Positions 34,963-43,756 of a stretch of DNA of 64,000 nt are shown here, piece by piece. Each line of letters opens with the position of its first letter. The first letter of the stretch is position 1. Made by a program: the position numbers and the translations under genes. Source of the stretch: Dyella halodurans (GTDB lineage Bacteria > Pseudomonadota > Gammaproteobacteria > Xanthomonadales > Rhodanobacteraceae); assembly GCF_026283925.1 (NCBI RefSeq), contig NZ_JAPDPF010000003.1:248001-312000 (forward strand), given 5' to 3'. The notes beneath the pieces are model-generated. The model was not told the origin of the DNA. It did no database searches and saw only the letters and a list, made by a program, of their open reading frames with translations.

Positions 34963-36078
34963 GTGGACATTGGTTACTTCCTCAAGCTAATGGTTGACAA
35001 GGGCGCGTCGGATATGTTCCTGACGACGGGCGCCCCTGTGAACATCAAAGTCGAGGGCAAGCTGTACCCGTTGGGCAATACCGGCCTGCCCAGCGGCATG
35101 GTCAAGAAGATCGCCTATTCGTTGATGGACGAGGGCCAGGTACCGCAGTTCGAGCGGGACCTGGAGCTGAACATGGCGCTGGCGGTGAAGGAAGCCGGCC
35201 GCTTCCGCATCAACGTCTTCAAGCAGCGCGGCGAAGTAGGCATGGTGATCCGTGCCATCAAGAGCGAGATTCCCAGCGTCGACCAGCTGCAGCTGCCGGG
35301 CATCTTCCGCGAACTGATCATGGAACCGCGTGGGTTGATCCTGGTGGTCGGCGCGACCGGCTCCGGCAAGTCGACCACGCTGGCGGCGATGATCGATCAC
35401 CGCAACCAGCACTCGTCGGGCCACATCCTCACCATCGAGGACCCGATCGAGTACCTGCACCGGCACAAGCGCTCGATCGTGAATCAGCGCGAAGTCGGCC
35501 TGGACACGCACAGCTATCACGAGGCCCTGCGCAATGCGATGCGCGAGGCGCCGGACGTGATCATGATCGGTGAGATCCGCGATACCGACACCATGGAAGC
35601 GGCCATCGCGTTCTCCGAAACCGGTCACCTGTGCCTGGCCACGCTGCACTCCAACAATGCCGACCAGACGCTGGAACGCATCCTCAACTTCTTCCCGGAA
35701 TCGGCGCACAAGAACGTGCTGATGAACCTCGCGCTTAATCTGCGCGCGGTGATCAGCCAGCGCCTGGTGGTGGGCAAGGACGGTCGCCGCCTGCCGGCCA
35801 CCGAGGTACTGCTCAATACGCCGCTGATCCGCGACATGATCCGTCGCGGCCAGGTGCACGACGTCAAGGAAGCGATGGACCGCAGCCTGCAGGAAGGCAT
35901 GCAGACGTTCGACCAGTCGCTCTACCGCCTGTACAAGGAAGGCCGCATCGAGTTGGACGAGGCGCTCAACAAGGCCGACTCCCGCGATGGCCTGGGACTC
36001 AAGATCCGCCTGTCCGAAGGCAACGGATCGGAGAGCACCGAACTGGTCGGCAACGATCCGTACGGGTTGGGCTTCTAA
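34963..36078 (+). CDS. pilU: Type IV pilus retraction ATPase, PilU type
   Basis: A 371-residue hexameric secretion-type ATPase. It has the N-terminal PAS-like domain, Walker A VVGATGSGKSTTLAAMIDHR near 128, the Asp box ILTIEDPIEYLHRH, Walker B PDVIMIGEIRDTDTM and the His box TGHLCLATLHSNNADQT. The N-terminus IGYFLKLMVDKGASDMFL and the long C-terminal tail favour PilU over PilT. I chose the GTG at 34963 after GGGGATTCGA; an upstream ATG at 34870 gives an unlikely extension. PilU helps PilT depolymerise pili for twitching. pilT is normally adjacent but is not here. Confidence 0.9.
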   Translation: MDIGYFLKLMVDKGASDMFLTTGAPVNIKVEGKLYPLGNTGLPSGMVKKIAYSLMDEGQVPQFERDLELNMALAVKEAGRFRINVFKQRGEVGMVIRAIKSEIPSVDQLQLPGIFRELIMEPRGLILVVGATGSGKSTTLAAMIDHRNQHSSGHILTIEDPIEYLHRHKRSIVNQREVGLDTHSYHEALRNAMREAPDVIMIGEIRDTDTMEAAIAFSETGHLCLATLHSNNADQTLERILNFFPESAHKNVLMNLALNLRAVISQRLVVGKDGRRLPATEVLLNTPLIRDMIRRGQVHDVKEAMDRSLQEGMQTFDQSLYRLYKEGRIELDEALNKADSRDGLGLKIRLSEGNGSESTELVGNDPYGLGF

Positions 36079-36116
36079 ACGCTTCCCTGGGATTTTCAGA
36101 ACACGGTGGAATCAAC

Positions 36117-36231
36117 CGTCATCCCAGCGCAGGCTGGGATCCAATGACTTCGAGGGCCTGCCCAAGGCACTGGATGACCAGCTTCGCTGTTGTGAAGCGT
36201 TTCCGGCTTTCGCCGGAATGACGGCCCGGGC
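36117..36231. repeat. REP-like palindromic elements
   Basis: Two palindromes of the type scattered through xanthomonad genomes: one around 36117-36148 (CGTCATCCCAGC, a short loop, GCTGGGAT, then CCAATGAC) and an inverted relative around 36205-36231 (TTCCGGCTTTCGCCGGAATG then ACGG). They lie between the convergent pilU and maiA genes and may serve as transcription stops. Confidence 0.75.
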
Positions 36232-36237
36232 TTCACC

Positions 36238-36903
36238 CTAACTGGCCGCAGGCGCGTCTGACTGCGCTTCCGGTGCCGCCTGCTGGAACGCCTCCAGCGC
36301 CTGGCATGCCGCATAGATGCGCTGGATCGTCGGGAAGTCGTCCAACGGCAGTTTCCAGCGCACGGCGTTATAGACCTGCGGTGCCAGGCAGGCATCCGCC
36401 ATGCTGGGTGTGTCGCCATGGCAGAAGCGGCCGGTCGCGACGTTGCCAGCCAGCATCGCTTCCAGCGCCCTGAAGCCCTCCCCGATCCAGTGCCGCGACC
36501 ACACGCCCTTGGCAGCATCCTCGGCATGGAACTGAGTCACGAGATGCTGCAGCACGCGCAGGTTGCCCAGCGGATGGACATCGCAGGCCACCAGCTGGGA
36601 CAAGGCCCGCACGCGGGCGCGGCCGGCCGGGTCGGCGGGCAGCAGGGGCGGCGTGGGCCGGGTTTCGTCGAGGTATTCGATGATCGCCATCGACTGGGTA
36701 AACACCTGCCCGCCGTCGACGAGGCAAGGCACCAGCTCCTGCGGATTCAATGCCCGATAGTCCGCGCCATGCTGCTCGCCGCCATCGCGGACCAGGTGCA
36801 CCGGCTGCGACTCGTAGGCCAAGCCCTTGAGATTCAAGGCAATACGAACGCGATAAGCGGCGCTCGAGCGCCAGTAGCCATACAAGACCAGGTCCGGGGT
36901 CAT
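36238..36903 (-). CDS. maiA: Maleylacetoacetate isomerase (zeta-class glutathione transferase)
   Basis: A 221-residue GST. The N-terminal thioredoxin-like domain begins LVLYGYWRSSAAYRVRIALN, where the SSAAYR stretch corresponds to the zeta-class glutathione-activating serine site, followed by NPQELVPCLVDGG and FTQSMAIIEYLDE. The C-terminal helical domain has CDVHPLGNLRVLQHL and GDTPSMADACLAPQVYNA. This family isomerises maleylacetoacetate to fumarylacetoacetate in tyrosine breakdown. Other genes of that pathway are not adjacent, so a more general GST role remains possible. Confidence 0.88.
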   Translation of the reverse strand: MTPDLVLYGYWRSSAAYRVRIALNLKGLAYESQPVHLVRDGGEQHGADYRALNPQELVPCLVDGGQVFTQSMAIIEYLDETRPTPPLLPADPAGRARVRALSQLVACDVHPLGNLRVLQHLVTQFHAEDAAKGVWSRHWIGEGFRALEAMLAGNVATGRFCHGDTPSMADACLAPQVYNAVRWKLPLDDFPTIQRIYAACQALEAFQQAAPEAQSDAPAAS

Positions 36904-37049
36904 GATCGTATCCTTATGCGGGCAGTCTGAAATAATCAGTTCCTAGGATACCTGTCGGGTCGTTTGCATCGCCGGCGGGCGGACAGGACAATACGCGGTT
37001 CGCGCCTCCGGGCGTCCGTTTCCACGAATCCAAGCAAGGGAGTTCCGCC

Positions 37050-38228
37050 GTGTCCGTCACCCGCATGAGCGATCTGGAGTTGCGCGGCAAGCGCGTACTG
37101 ATCCGCGAAGATCTGAATGTACCGATCGAGAACGGCCGGATCACCTCGACCCAGCGCCTGGAAGCTGCCCTGCCTACGCTCAAGCTTGCCCGCGACGCCG
37201 GCGCCAAGGTCATGGTGCTGTCGCACCTGGGCCGCCCGAAGGAAGGCCAGTTCGACGCCGAATCGTCGCTGGCGCCGGTCGCCGCCTGGTTGGGCGACAA
37301 ACTCGGCAAGCCGGTGCGCCTGGTCGCCGACTACCTCGACGGCGTCGACGTCGCCGATGGTGAAGTCGTGGTGCTCGAGAATTGCCGCATGAACATCGGC
37401 GAGGGCAAGGACGACGAGACGCTGTCGAAGAAGTACGCCGCCCTGTGCGACATCTTCGTCATGGACGCCTTCGGCACCGCGCATCGCGCGCAAGCCTCCA
37501 CCCACGGCGTGATCAAGTTTGCCCCGATCGCCGCCGCCGGCCCCCTGCTCTCGGCCGAGCTCGACGCGCTGGGCAAGGCGCTGGAGCATCCGGCCCGTCC
37601 GTTGCTGGCCATCGTCGCCGGCTCCAAGGTCTCCACCAAGCTCACCTTGCTGGAAAACCTCATCGGCAAGGTCGACCAGTTGATCGTCGGTGGCGGCATC
37701 GCCAACACCTTCATCGCAGCCATGGGCTGGTCGGTCGGCAATTCGCTGTACGAGCCCGACCTTATTCCGGCCGCCAAGAAGGTGATTGCCGAGGCCAAGC
37801 GCCGCAATGCCGATGTGCCCGTGCCGGTGGACGTCGTCGTGGCCCCGGAGTTCTCGGCCCATGCGTCGGCCACGGTCAAGCCCGTCGACGAAGTGAAGGA
37901 CGGCGAGCTGATCCTGGATATCGGGCCCGAGACGGCACGCCGCTATGCCGAGATGATCGCCAAGGCCGGCACCGTGGTATGGAACGGCCCGGTCGGCGTA
38001 TTCGAATTCGACGCCTTCAGCGCCGGCACCGAAACGCTGGCGCGCGCCATCGCCGCGTCGCCGGCGTTCTCCATCGCCGGCGGCGGTGACACGCTGGCCG
38101 CCGTCGACAAGTACGGCATCGAGAAGGATGTCTCGTACATCTCCACCGGTGGCGGCGCCTTCCTCGAATTCCTCGAAGGCAAGGAACTGCCGGCCGTGGC
38201 CGCACTCCGGGCACGCGCGGGTCACTGA
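37050..38228 (+). CDS. pgk: Phosphoglycerate kinase
   Basis: A 392-residue Pgk, usual length. It opens with [21 protein letters not shown] (substrate-binding), HLGRPKEG, and [14 protein letters not shown]; the nucleotide domain has [15 protein letters not shown] and [13 protein letters not shown], and ends with the [17 protein letters not shown] hinge. It makes ATP from 1,3-bisphosphoglycerate. I kept the GTG at 37050 because AAGGGAG lies seven bases upstream; ATG 37065 is the alternative. Its TGA overlaps the next ATG by one base. Confidence 0.97.
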   Translation: MSVTRMSDLELRGKRVLIREDLNVPIENGRITSTQRLEAALPTLKLARDAGAKVMVLSHLGRPKEGQFDAESSLAPVAAWLGDKLGKPVRLVADYLDGVDVADGEVVVLENCRMNIGEGKDDETLSKKYAALCDIFVMDAFGTAHRAQASTHGVIKFAPIAAAGPLLSAELDALGKALEHPARPLLAIVAGSKVSTKLTLLENLIGKVDQLIVGGGIANTFIAAMGWSVGNSLYEPDLIPAAKKVIAEAKRRNADVPVPVDVVVAPEFSAHASATVKPVDEVKDGELILDIGPETARRYAEMIAKAGTVVWNGPVGVFEFDAFSAGTETLARAIAASPAFSIAGGGDTLAAVDKYGIEKDVSYISTGGGAFLEFLEGKELPAVAALRARAGH

Positions 38229-38860
38229 TGCTCTGCCTGTTCGACCTCGATGGCACGCTGATCGATTCCGAGCTCGGCATCCTCGGCTGTGTAAGGCACG
38301 CCCTGACACAGCTGGGCGTGCCCGCCCCGGCCGAAATGCGCCACTGGATCGGCCCGCCGCTGCGGCATAGCTTCGCGCCGCTGCTCGATCACGATCACGA
38401 GCGCATCGAACAGGCGGTGGAGCACTACCACGATCGCTTCCACACCGTCGGTTGGCGTGAGCACACGGTATATCCGGGCATCGAGGCGATGATCGGGCAG
38501 TTGCAAGCCGCCGGCCATCAGTTGGCCGTGGTGACCAGCAAGCCGGAACGGCACGCGCGGCCGATCATCGAACACCTGCCGTTTGGTGGCGCCTTCAGCC
38601 GCCTGTATGGCCCCGACCCGTCGAGCCCGCATAGCGAGAAGGCGGCCATGATTGCGGCCGCGCTCACGGACTTCGGCGCCGCGCCGGAGCAGACCGTGAT
38701 GATCGGCGATCGCCACTTCGACATCGACGGTGCCGTCGCCAATCGCATACGCGGTGTCGGTGTGCTGTGGGGGTTTGGCAGTCGCGAGGAACTGGAAAAA
38801 GCCGGCGCCCATGCGGTGGCGCAGGATCCGCAGCATCTGGCGACGCTGCTGGTCGCCTGA
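38228..38860 (+). CDS. gph: HAD-family phosphatase, phosphoglycolate-phosphatase-like
   Basis: A 210-residue HAD hydrolase of subclass IA. Motif I is LFDLDGTLIDSE, motif II lies in LAVVTSKPERHA, the lysine is in SEKAAMIAAAL and motif III is MIGDRHFDIDGAVANRIRG. An alpha-helical cap occupies about residues 15-85. Small sugar or glycolate phosphates are the likely substrates. It starts within the pgk stop (TGATG), so the two are co-translated; clearing 2-phosphoglycolate or another side product of central metabolism would fit. The exact substrate is not certain. Confidence 0.85.
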   Translation: MLCLFDLDGTLIDSELGILGCVRHALTQLGVPAPAEMRHWIGPPLRHSFAPLLDHDHERIEQAVEHYHDRFHTVGWREHTVYPGIEAMIGQLQAAGHQLAVVTSKPERHARPIIEHLPFGGAFSRLYGPDPSSPHSEKAAMIAAALTDFGAAPEQTVMIGDRHFDIDGAVANRIRGVGVLWGFGSREELEKAGAHAVAQDPQHLATLLVA

Positions 38861-38870
38861 AATCCTTTTT

Positions 38871-38952
38871 TGTAGGAGCGCACCCAGTGCGCGATAGCCT
38901 ACGAAGCGATAACGGCGAGACTCTGCGATCGCGCACAGGGTGCGCTCCGACA
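38871..38952. repeat. Inverted-repeat element with GGAGCGCACC arms
   Basis: Arms TGTAGGAGCGCACC-AGTGCGCGAT (38871-38895) and its near-complement (38928-38952) face each other across 32 bp. This type of GTAGGAGCGCACC repeat is dispersed in many gammaproteobacterial genomes as REP/BIME-like DNA. It lies between the gph stop and the terminator. Confidence 0.75.
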
Positions 38953-38970
38953 TACAGCGAAGCCATGCAT

Positions 38971-39003
38971 AAAAAAACGCCGCGATGATCGCGGCGTTTT
39001 TTT
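38971..39003. terminator. Bidirectional rho-independent terminator between gph and tkt
   Basis: An eight-bp perfect stem CGCCGCGA/TCGCGGCG with a three-base loop is flanked by seven A on the left and seven T on the right, so it works for transcripts from both sides. It ends the pgk-gph unit and can also end tkt. Confidence 0.92.
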
Positions 39004-39038
39004 ATGGTGAGGTTTAGGCGAGCACCCGCCCTTTACCC

Positions 39039-39089
39039 CCTTTTCGGGGCTCACCCCAGCCCTCTCCCCGGAGGGGAGAGGGAGCGGGG
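39039..39089. repeat. CCCTCTCCCC palindrome
   Basis: CTCTCCCC-GGA-GGGGAGAG forms a compact palindrome at 39062-39080, preceded by CCCCTTTTCGGGG. Such boilerplate palindromes are common between genes in xanthomonads. It sits just after the tkt stop. Confidence 0.6.
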
Positions 39090-39090
39090 C

Positions 39091-41100
39091 TTAGCCGATC
39101 ACGCGCTTCACCGCATCGACCACATGGGCCACGGTGAAACCGAAGTGCTCGAACAGCTGCGGTGCCGGGGCGGAAGCGCCGAACGTGGTCATGCCGATCA
39201 CGTCGCCGTCCAGGCCCACATACTTGCGCCAGAAGTCGGACGTCGCCGCCTCCACCGCCACGCGGGCGCGGCACCAGCCCGGCAGCACGCCTTCGCGGTA
39301 TTCCAGCGGCTGTGCATCGAACACTTCGGTACACGGCATCGACACCACGCGCACCGGCACGCCCTGCTGGGCCAGCGCCTGGGCCGCTTCCGTCGCCAGG
39401 CCCACTTCCGAGCCGGTGGCGATCAGGATCGCCTTGAACTTGGTGTCCTGCGGATCGGACAGCACATAGCCGCCGCGGGCAATGTCGGCCACCTGCTGTG
39501 CGCTGCGTGGCTGGTGCTTCAGGTTCTGACGCGAGAACACCAGGCACGCCGGGTTGCCCTTGCGCTCGATGGCCAGCTTCCACGACATCGCCGATTCCAC
39601 CGCATCGCAGGGGCGCCACACCTGGTTGTTCGGGATGTAGCGCAGCGAGGCCAAATGCTCCACCGCCTGATGGGTCGGGCCGTCTTCGCCCAGGCCGATC
39701 GAGTCATGCGTATACACATGGATTGCGTGCGCCGGGATCAACGCGCTCATGCGCACGGCGTTGCGCGCGTAGTCGGAGAACACCAGGAAGGTGGCGTCGT
39801 ACGGAATGAAGCCGCCATGCAGCGCCAGGCCGTTGGCGATCGCGCTCATGCCGAACTCGCGCACGCCGTAGTAGACGTAGTTGCCCTTGCCATCGCTGCT
39901 GTTGCCGTTGCCGGCATCCAGGCTGCCCTTCCACTTGGTCAGGTTGGAACCGGCCAGGTCGGCCGAGCCGCCGATCAGTTCCGGCAGCAGCGGCGCGAAC
40001 GCCTCGATGCTCATCTGCGAGGCCTTGCGCGAGGCGATTTCCGGGCCGTCAGCCTGCAGCTTGTCGACGAAGGCCTGCGACTTCTCCGCCCAATCGACCG
40101 GCAGCTCGCCGGACAGGCGGCGGGTGAACTCGGCCGCCAGCTCCGGATGCGCCGACGAGTACTTGGCCACGGCATCGTGCCAGGCCCGCTCGCGCTCGGC
40201 GCCAGCCTGCTTGTGATCCCAACCCGCGTAGATATCGGCCGGAATCTCGAACGGCGCATAGCGCCAGTCCAGGGCGTCGCGGGCACCTGCAACTTCGTCC
40301 TTGCCGAGCGCCGCGCCGTGGCTTTCTTCCTTGCCCTGCTTATGCGGCGCACCAAAACCAATGATGGTTTTGGCGCAAATGAGAGTGGGCTTTTCGCTCT
40401 GGCTCGTCGCCGCCTTCAACGCCGCGGCAATCGCAGTGGCGTCATGACCGTCGACGCCGCGGATCACGTTCCAGCCATAGGCCTCGAAACGCTCCGGCGT
40501 CTTGTCGGTGAACCAGCCGTGGACTTCGCCGTCGATCGAAATGCCGTTGTCGTCATACACCGCCACCAGCTTGTTGAGCTTCCAGGTGCCGGCCAGCGAA
40601 GCGACCTCGTGCGAGATGCCTTCCATCAGACAGCCATCGCCCAGGAACACATAGGTGTGGTGGTTGACGATCTCGTGACCCGGACGGTTGAAGTGCGCGG
40701 CCAGCACCTTCTCGGCCAGCGCAAAACCCACCGCATTGGCCAGGCCCTGGCCCAGCGGACCGGTGGTGGTTTCCACGCCTGGGGTTTCGCTGGCTTCCGG
40801 GTGGCCGGCAGTCTTGGAGTGCAGCTGACGGAAGCGCTTGAGCTGGTCCATCGGCAGGTCATAGCCGGTCAGGTGCAGCAGCGCGTACTGCAGCATCGAG
40901 CCATGGCCATTGGAAAGCACGAAACGATCGCGGTTGAACCACTTCGGATTGGTCGGGTTGTGCTGGAGGAAATCGTTCCACAGCACTTCGGCGATATCCG
41001 CCATGCCCATGGGCATGCCTGGGTGGCCGGAGTTGGCCTTTTCCACGGCGTCCATGGCGAGAGCGCGCACGGCATTGGCGAGTTCGCGGCGGGTAGTCAT
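39091..41100 (-). CDS. tkt: Transketolase
   Basis: A 669-residue full-length transketolase. The N-terminal thiamine-diphosphate domain has [33 protein letters not shown], and the metal/ThDP loop [18 protein letters not shown]; the middle domain has [20 protein letters not shown]; the C-terminal domain ends [17 protein letters not shown]. It moves two-carbon ketol units in the non-oxidative pentose phosphate pathway. ATG 41100 follows GGAGAAATCTCTAG. It is transcribed away from the outer-membrane protein gene and ends at the terminator shared with gph. Confidence 0.97.
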   Translation of the reverse strand: MTTRRELANAVRALAMDAVEKANSGHPGMPMGMADIAEVLWNDFLQHNPTNPKWFNRDRFVLSNGHGSMLQYALLHLTGYDLPMDQLKRFRQLHSKTAGHPEASETPGVETTTGPLGQGLANAVGFALAEKVLAAHFNRPGHEIVNHHTYVFLGDGCLMEGISHEVASLAGTWKLNKLVAVYDDNGISIDGEVHGWFTDKTPERFEAYGWNVIRGVDGHDATAIAAALKAATSQSEKPTLICAKTIIGFGAPHKQGKEESHGAALGKDEVAGARDALDWRYAPFEIPADIYAGWDHKQAGAERERAWHDAVAKYSSAHPELAAEFTRRLSGELPVDWAEKSQAFVDKLQADGPEIASRKASQMSIEAFAPLLPELIGGSADLAGSNLTKWKGSLDAGNGNSSDGKGNYVYYGVREFGMSAIANGLALHGGFIPYDATFLVFSDYARNAVRMSALIPAHAIHVYTHDSIGLGEDGPTHQAVEHLASLRYIPNNQVWRPCDAVESAMSWKLAIERKGNPACLVFSRQNLKHQPRSAQQVADIARGGYVLSDPQDTKFKAILIATGSEVGLATEAAQALAQQGVPVRVVSMPCTEVFDAQPLEYREGVLPGWCRARVAVEAATSDFWRKYVGLDGDVIGMTTFGASAPAPQLFEHFGFTVAHVVDAVKRVIG

Positions 41101-41363
41101 CTAGAGATTTCTCCGGGGCTGGGCGGCAGCTAAAAACGCGTATTGTCGCCGATCCTCGCATCGCGTGTCGCCCGGCAATTGAACGGCGGCCATGCCAGTT
41201 TCGTGATTAACTGAAGCTTAATACTGCACTAACAAGTATTGAAACTCTTCAGCACGCTCCCCATCTAATTCCCCGGCACCGTCACAGACGGGTGCACGGG
41301 CCGCGTATGACCGAACCCCCGGCGACGCGGCCTGAACTTATAAGACGAAGAGGAATCCCCCAA

Positions 41364-41969
41364 ATGAAGAAGACACTTTTTGCTCTGGCCCTCGCTACCG
41401 CTGGCGTGATGGCCATTCCGGCTGCTTTTGCCCAGGACGCTGCTCCGACGGCCCAGCAGGGTTGGTATGTCGGTGCGAACGCCGGCTATGCCGATGTGAG
41501 CCGCGGCCCCTACGACAATGGTGAATTCGCCGGCGGCATCAAGGGCGGCTACCGTTTCGCGATCAACCCCGAGACCTCGCTGGGTGCGGAAGTGGGCTAC
41601 GTCTACCTGGGTCGTGTCAGCGCCCAGAACAGTTACTCGCAGAACTTCGCCGGCAGCAACGACAAGTCCAAGCTGCAGGGTGCCACCGCCGGCCTCAACC
41701 TGCGCTACAACTTCAGCCCGAGCTGGTACGGCGAAGTGCGTGGCGGTGCCTTCTTCGCCAAGGGCGAGGGCCTGACCAACGACCGTGCCAACCCGGAGTT
41801 CGTCAACTTCAACAGCACCCGCTACTACGCTGGCGCCGGCGTTGGTTACAACATCGCGCAGAACTGGAGCGTGGGCCTGAACTGGGACTACTACGACGGC
41901 AGCCAGAGCGACAAGAACATCCACCTGCCGACCAACCTGTACAGCGTCAGCGCGGAATACCGCTTCTGA
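41364..41969 (+). CDS. Outer-membrane beta-barrel protein (OmpA/OmpW-like eight-strand porin family)
   Basis: A 201-residue protein with a standard signal peptide (MKKTLFALALATAGVM, cleavage after FAQ or AFA) and a mature part of alternating hydrophobic and polar residues: GWYVGANAGYADVS, AGGIKGGYRFAI, LNLRYNFSPSWYGEVRGGAFF, ending SVSAEYRF with the terminal Phe needed for Bam insertion. This is the small beta-barrel family seen as OprF N-domains or OmpX-like adhesins; no peptidoglycan-binding domain follows. AGGAATCCCCCAA precedes the ATG. A strong terminator follows, as for an abundant protein. Ligand unknown. Confidence 0.88.
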   Translation: MKKTLFALALATAGVMAIPAAFAQDAAPTAQQGWYVGANAGYADVSRGPYDNGEFAGGIKGGYRFAINPETSLGAEVGYVYLGRVSAQNSYSQNFAGSNDKSKLQGATAGLNLRYNFSPSWYGEVRGGAFFAKGEGLTNDRANPEFVNFNSTRYYAGAGVGYNIAQNWSVGLNWDYYDGSQSDKNIHLPTNLYSVSAEYRF

Positions 41970-42000
41970 TCGACCCATTACAGGGCAAGACAGGGCAACA

Positions 42001-42033
42001 AAAAAACGGGCGCCGCGAGGCGCCCGTTCTTTT
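42001..42033. terminator. Bidirectional rho-independent terminator between the barrel gene and fba
   Basis: Eight-bp perfect stem CGGGCGCC/GGCGCCCG with loop GCGA, six A before it and TTCTTTTT after it. It lies 26 bp before the fba stop and serves both convergent genes. Confidence 0.92.
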
Positions 42034-42058
42034 TGCAGCGATGGCTTGGAATGCCGAC

Positions 42059-43066
42059 TTACTTGGCGTTCCACTGACCCAGCGCGGCCAGGCCGTTTTC
42101 CTTGGCACGGGCGGCCACGGTCTTCTGCGCGTCGGCGTAGTTGGCCTTCATGTCCTTCGCCCACAGCTTCAGCGCGGCCTGCTGCATGGCGCGGCCGTAG
42201 GAAAAGCTCAGTGGCCACGGGTGCGGGCCCATGCGGTTCATGGCATTGAGATGCGCGGTCGACTGCTCGTCGGTCTGGCCGCCCGAGAGGAACACGATGC
42301 CCGGCAGGGTCGCCGGCACGGTGGTCTTGAGCACGCGCACGGTGGCTTCAGCCACTTCCTCGACTTCGACCTGCTCGTCCGAGTCCTTGCCAGGGATGAC
42401 CATGCTGGTCTTCAGGATGGTGCCTTCCAGCATCACGTTCTGCTCGTACAGGGCGTTGAACAGGCTGCGCAGCACGGCTTCGTGCACTTCGTAGCTGACT
42501 TCGATGCTGTGGTCGCCGTCCATGATCACTTCCGGCTCGACCATCGGCACCAGGCCGGCTTCCTGGCACAGCGCGGCGTAACGGGCCAGGGCATGGCAGT
42601 TCGCCTCGATGGCGGTGGAGCTGGGATTGTCTTCGCTGATGTTGATCACCGCGCGCCACTTGGCGAACTGCGCACCCAGCTTGACGTATTCCTGCAGGCG
42701 CTCACGCAGGCCATCAAGGCCTTCGGTGATCACGTCACCCGGGAAGCCGGCCAGCGGCACCGGGCCCTTGTCGACCTTGATGCCCGGGATGATCCCGTTC
42801 TTCTTCATCAGCTGGGTGAACGGCACGCCGTCCTTGGTCGATTGACGAATGGTTTCGTCATACAGGATCGCGCCCGAGATGTGCTCGGAAACGCCCGGCG
42901 CGGTGAGCAGCAGCTCACGATACGCACGGCGGTTCTCTTCGGTGTTCTCGATGCCGACGGCCTCGAAACGCTTCTTGATGGTGTTGGTCGACTCGTCGAT
43001 GGCGATGATGCCCTTGCCGGGCGCGACCATCGCCAGGGCGATGCTTTCGAGGTCTTCGATGCTCAT
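42059..43066 (-). CDS. Fructose-bisphosphate aldolase, class I
   Basis: A 335-residue class I aldolase: MVAPGKGIIAIDESTNTIKK near the start, EVIMDGDHSIEVSYEVHE, the Schiff-base lysine in LEGTILKTSMVIPGKDS, and FLSGGQTDEQSTAHLNAMN. It splits fructose-1,6-bisphosphate without a metal. ATG 43066 gives the normal N-terminus; the frame is open 26 codons upstream without conservation. Class I rather than the usual bacterial class II enzyme is typical of xanthomonads. Its neighbours pyk, tkt, pgk and gap make a loose glycolysis neighbourhood, though not one operon. Confidence 0.95.
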   Translation of the reverse strand: MSIEDLESIALAMVAPGKGIIAIDESTNTIKKRFEAVGIENTEENRRAYRELLLTAPGVSEHISGAILYDETIRQSTKDGVPFTQLMKKNGIIPGIKVDKGPVPLAGFPGDVITEGLDGLRERLQEYVKLGAQFAKWRAVINISEDNPSSTAIEANCHALARYAALCQEAGLVPMVEPEVIMDGDHSIEVSYEVHEAVLRSLFNALYEQNVMLEGTILKTSMVIPGKDSDEQVEVEEVAEATVRVLKTTVPATLPGIVFLSGGQTDEQSTAHLNAMNRMGPHPWPLSFSYGRAMQQAALKLWAKDMKANYADAQKTVAARAKENGLAALGQWNAK

Positions 43067-43211
43067 GACAACTCCGGATACTAGGCGGTGTGGGCCGCAC
43101 AAGGTTAGGCCGCCCGCAAGGGCGGCAAGGCTCAAAGTCCGCAATTATATGTCATAAGCCCAAACCGGGTCCGGAGGGGCCCTGGATGGCGCCGTGGCGG
43201 GCCCGGCCGCC

Positions 43212-43661
43212 TCAGGCCTGGTCGAAGCCCGGCAGCTTGCAGGCGGCCACGATCGCCTTGCGCTGTGCCTCGTCGGCCGGCAGGTTGAACGGCACGATGA
43301 AGTAGGTGGAAACCGGCTCGCTATTGCGATTGGTCAGCGACGGGCCGTAGCGGAAGTTGTTCACCACGCTCTTGGCCACCGCATCCAGCCCGCTCGGCGG
43401 CACGACCTTGCGCACGGTCACGTTCTGCGGCACGCCATCGGAACCGATCAGGTAGCTCACCGCCACGCAACCTGGCTTGTCCATGTTGCTGCCACTGTTG
43501 GGAATGTCGGCATCGACCTTGGTGTTGAGCATGATCCAGTACGACTGGATGTGCTCCGGCCCCACCATGCGCGCCTGCGACTGCGCCAGCAGTGGCGCCG
43601 CCCCGAACATGGCCAGCGCCAGCGACAAAGCCTGGCCACAACGACGTGACATCGTGTTCAT
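43212..43661 (-). CDS. Secreted TonB C-terminal-domain protein
   Basis: A 149-residue protein with a signal peptide (ALSLALAMFGAAPLLAQ) and a TonB C-terminal fold: CVAVSYLIGSDGVPQNVTVRKVVPPSGLD followed by a NFRYGPSLTNRN segment and a strand FIVPFNLP. Real TonB proteins have an uncleaved N-terminal helix with a conserved His and a Pro-rich spacer; both are missing here, so it is a free periplasmic domain of unknown role. Two cysteines, in CVAV and CKLP, may form a disulfide. It stands alone between fba and pyk. Confidence 0.78.
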   Translation of the reverse strand: MNTMSRRCGQALSLALAMFGAAPLLAQSQARMVGPEHIQSYWIMLNTKVDADIPNSGSNMDKPGCVAVSYLIGSDGVPQNVTVRKVVPPSGLDAVAKSVVNNFRYGPSLTNRNSEPVSTYFIVPFNLPADEAQRKAIVAACKLPGFDQA

Positions 43662-43756
43662 GAAAAACCTCCTGGACGGACGTGGGGATAGCGATCGGTC
43701 ATGATTCTAGCCGCATGAAACCATGACCGATGTCTAAGGCACGCCCACGCCTGCGC

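Noticed and set aside
36936-38309. Minus-strand frame of 457 codons opposite pgk
   Set aside because: Shadow of pgk with no signature of a real protein.
39004-41133. Plus-strand open frame of 709 codons opposite tkt
   Set aside because: Mirror frame of a GC-rich highly biased gene; arginine, histidine and alanine-rich with no family motif, while tkt on the other strand is full length and conserved.
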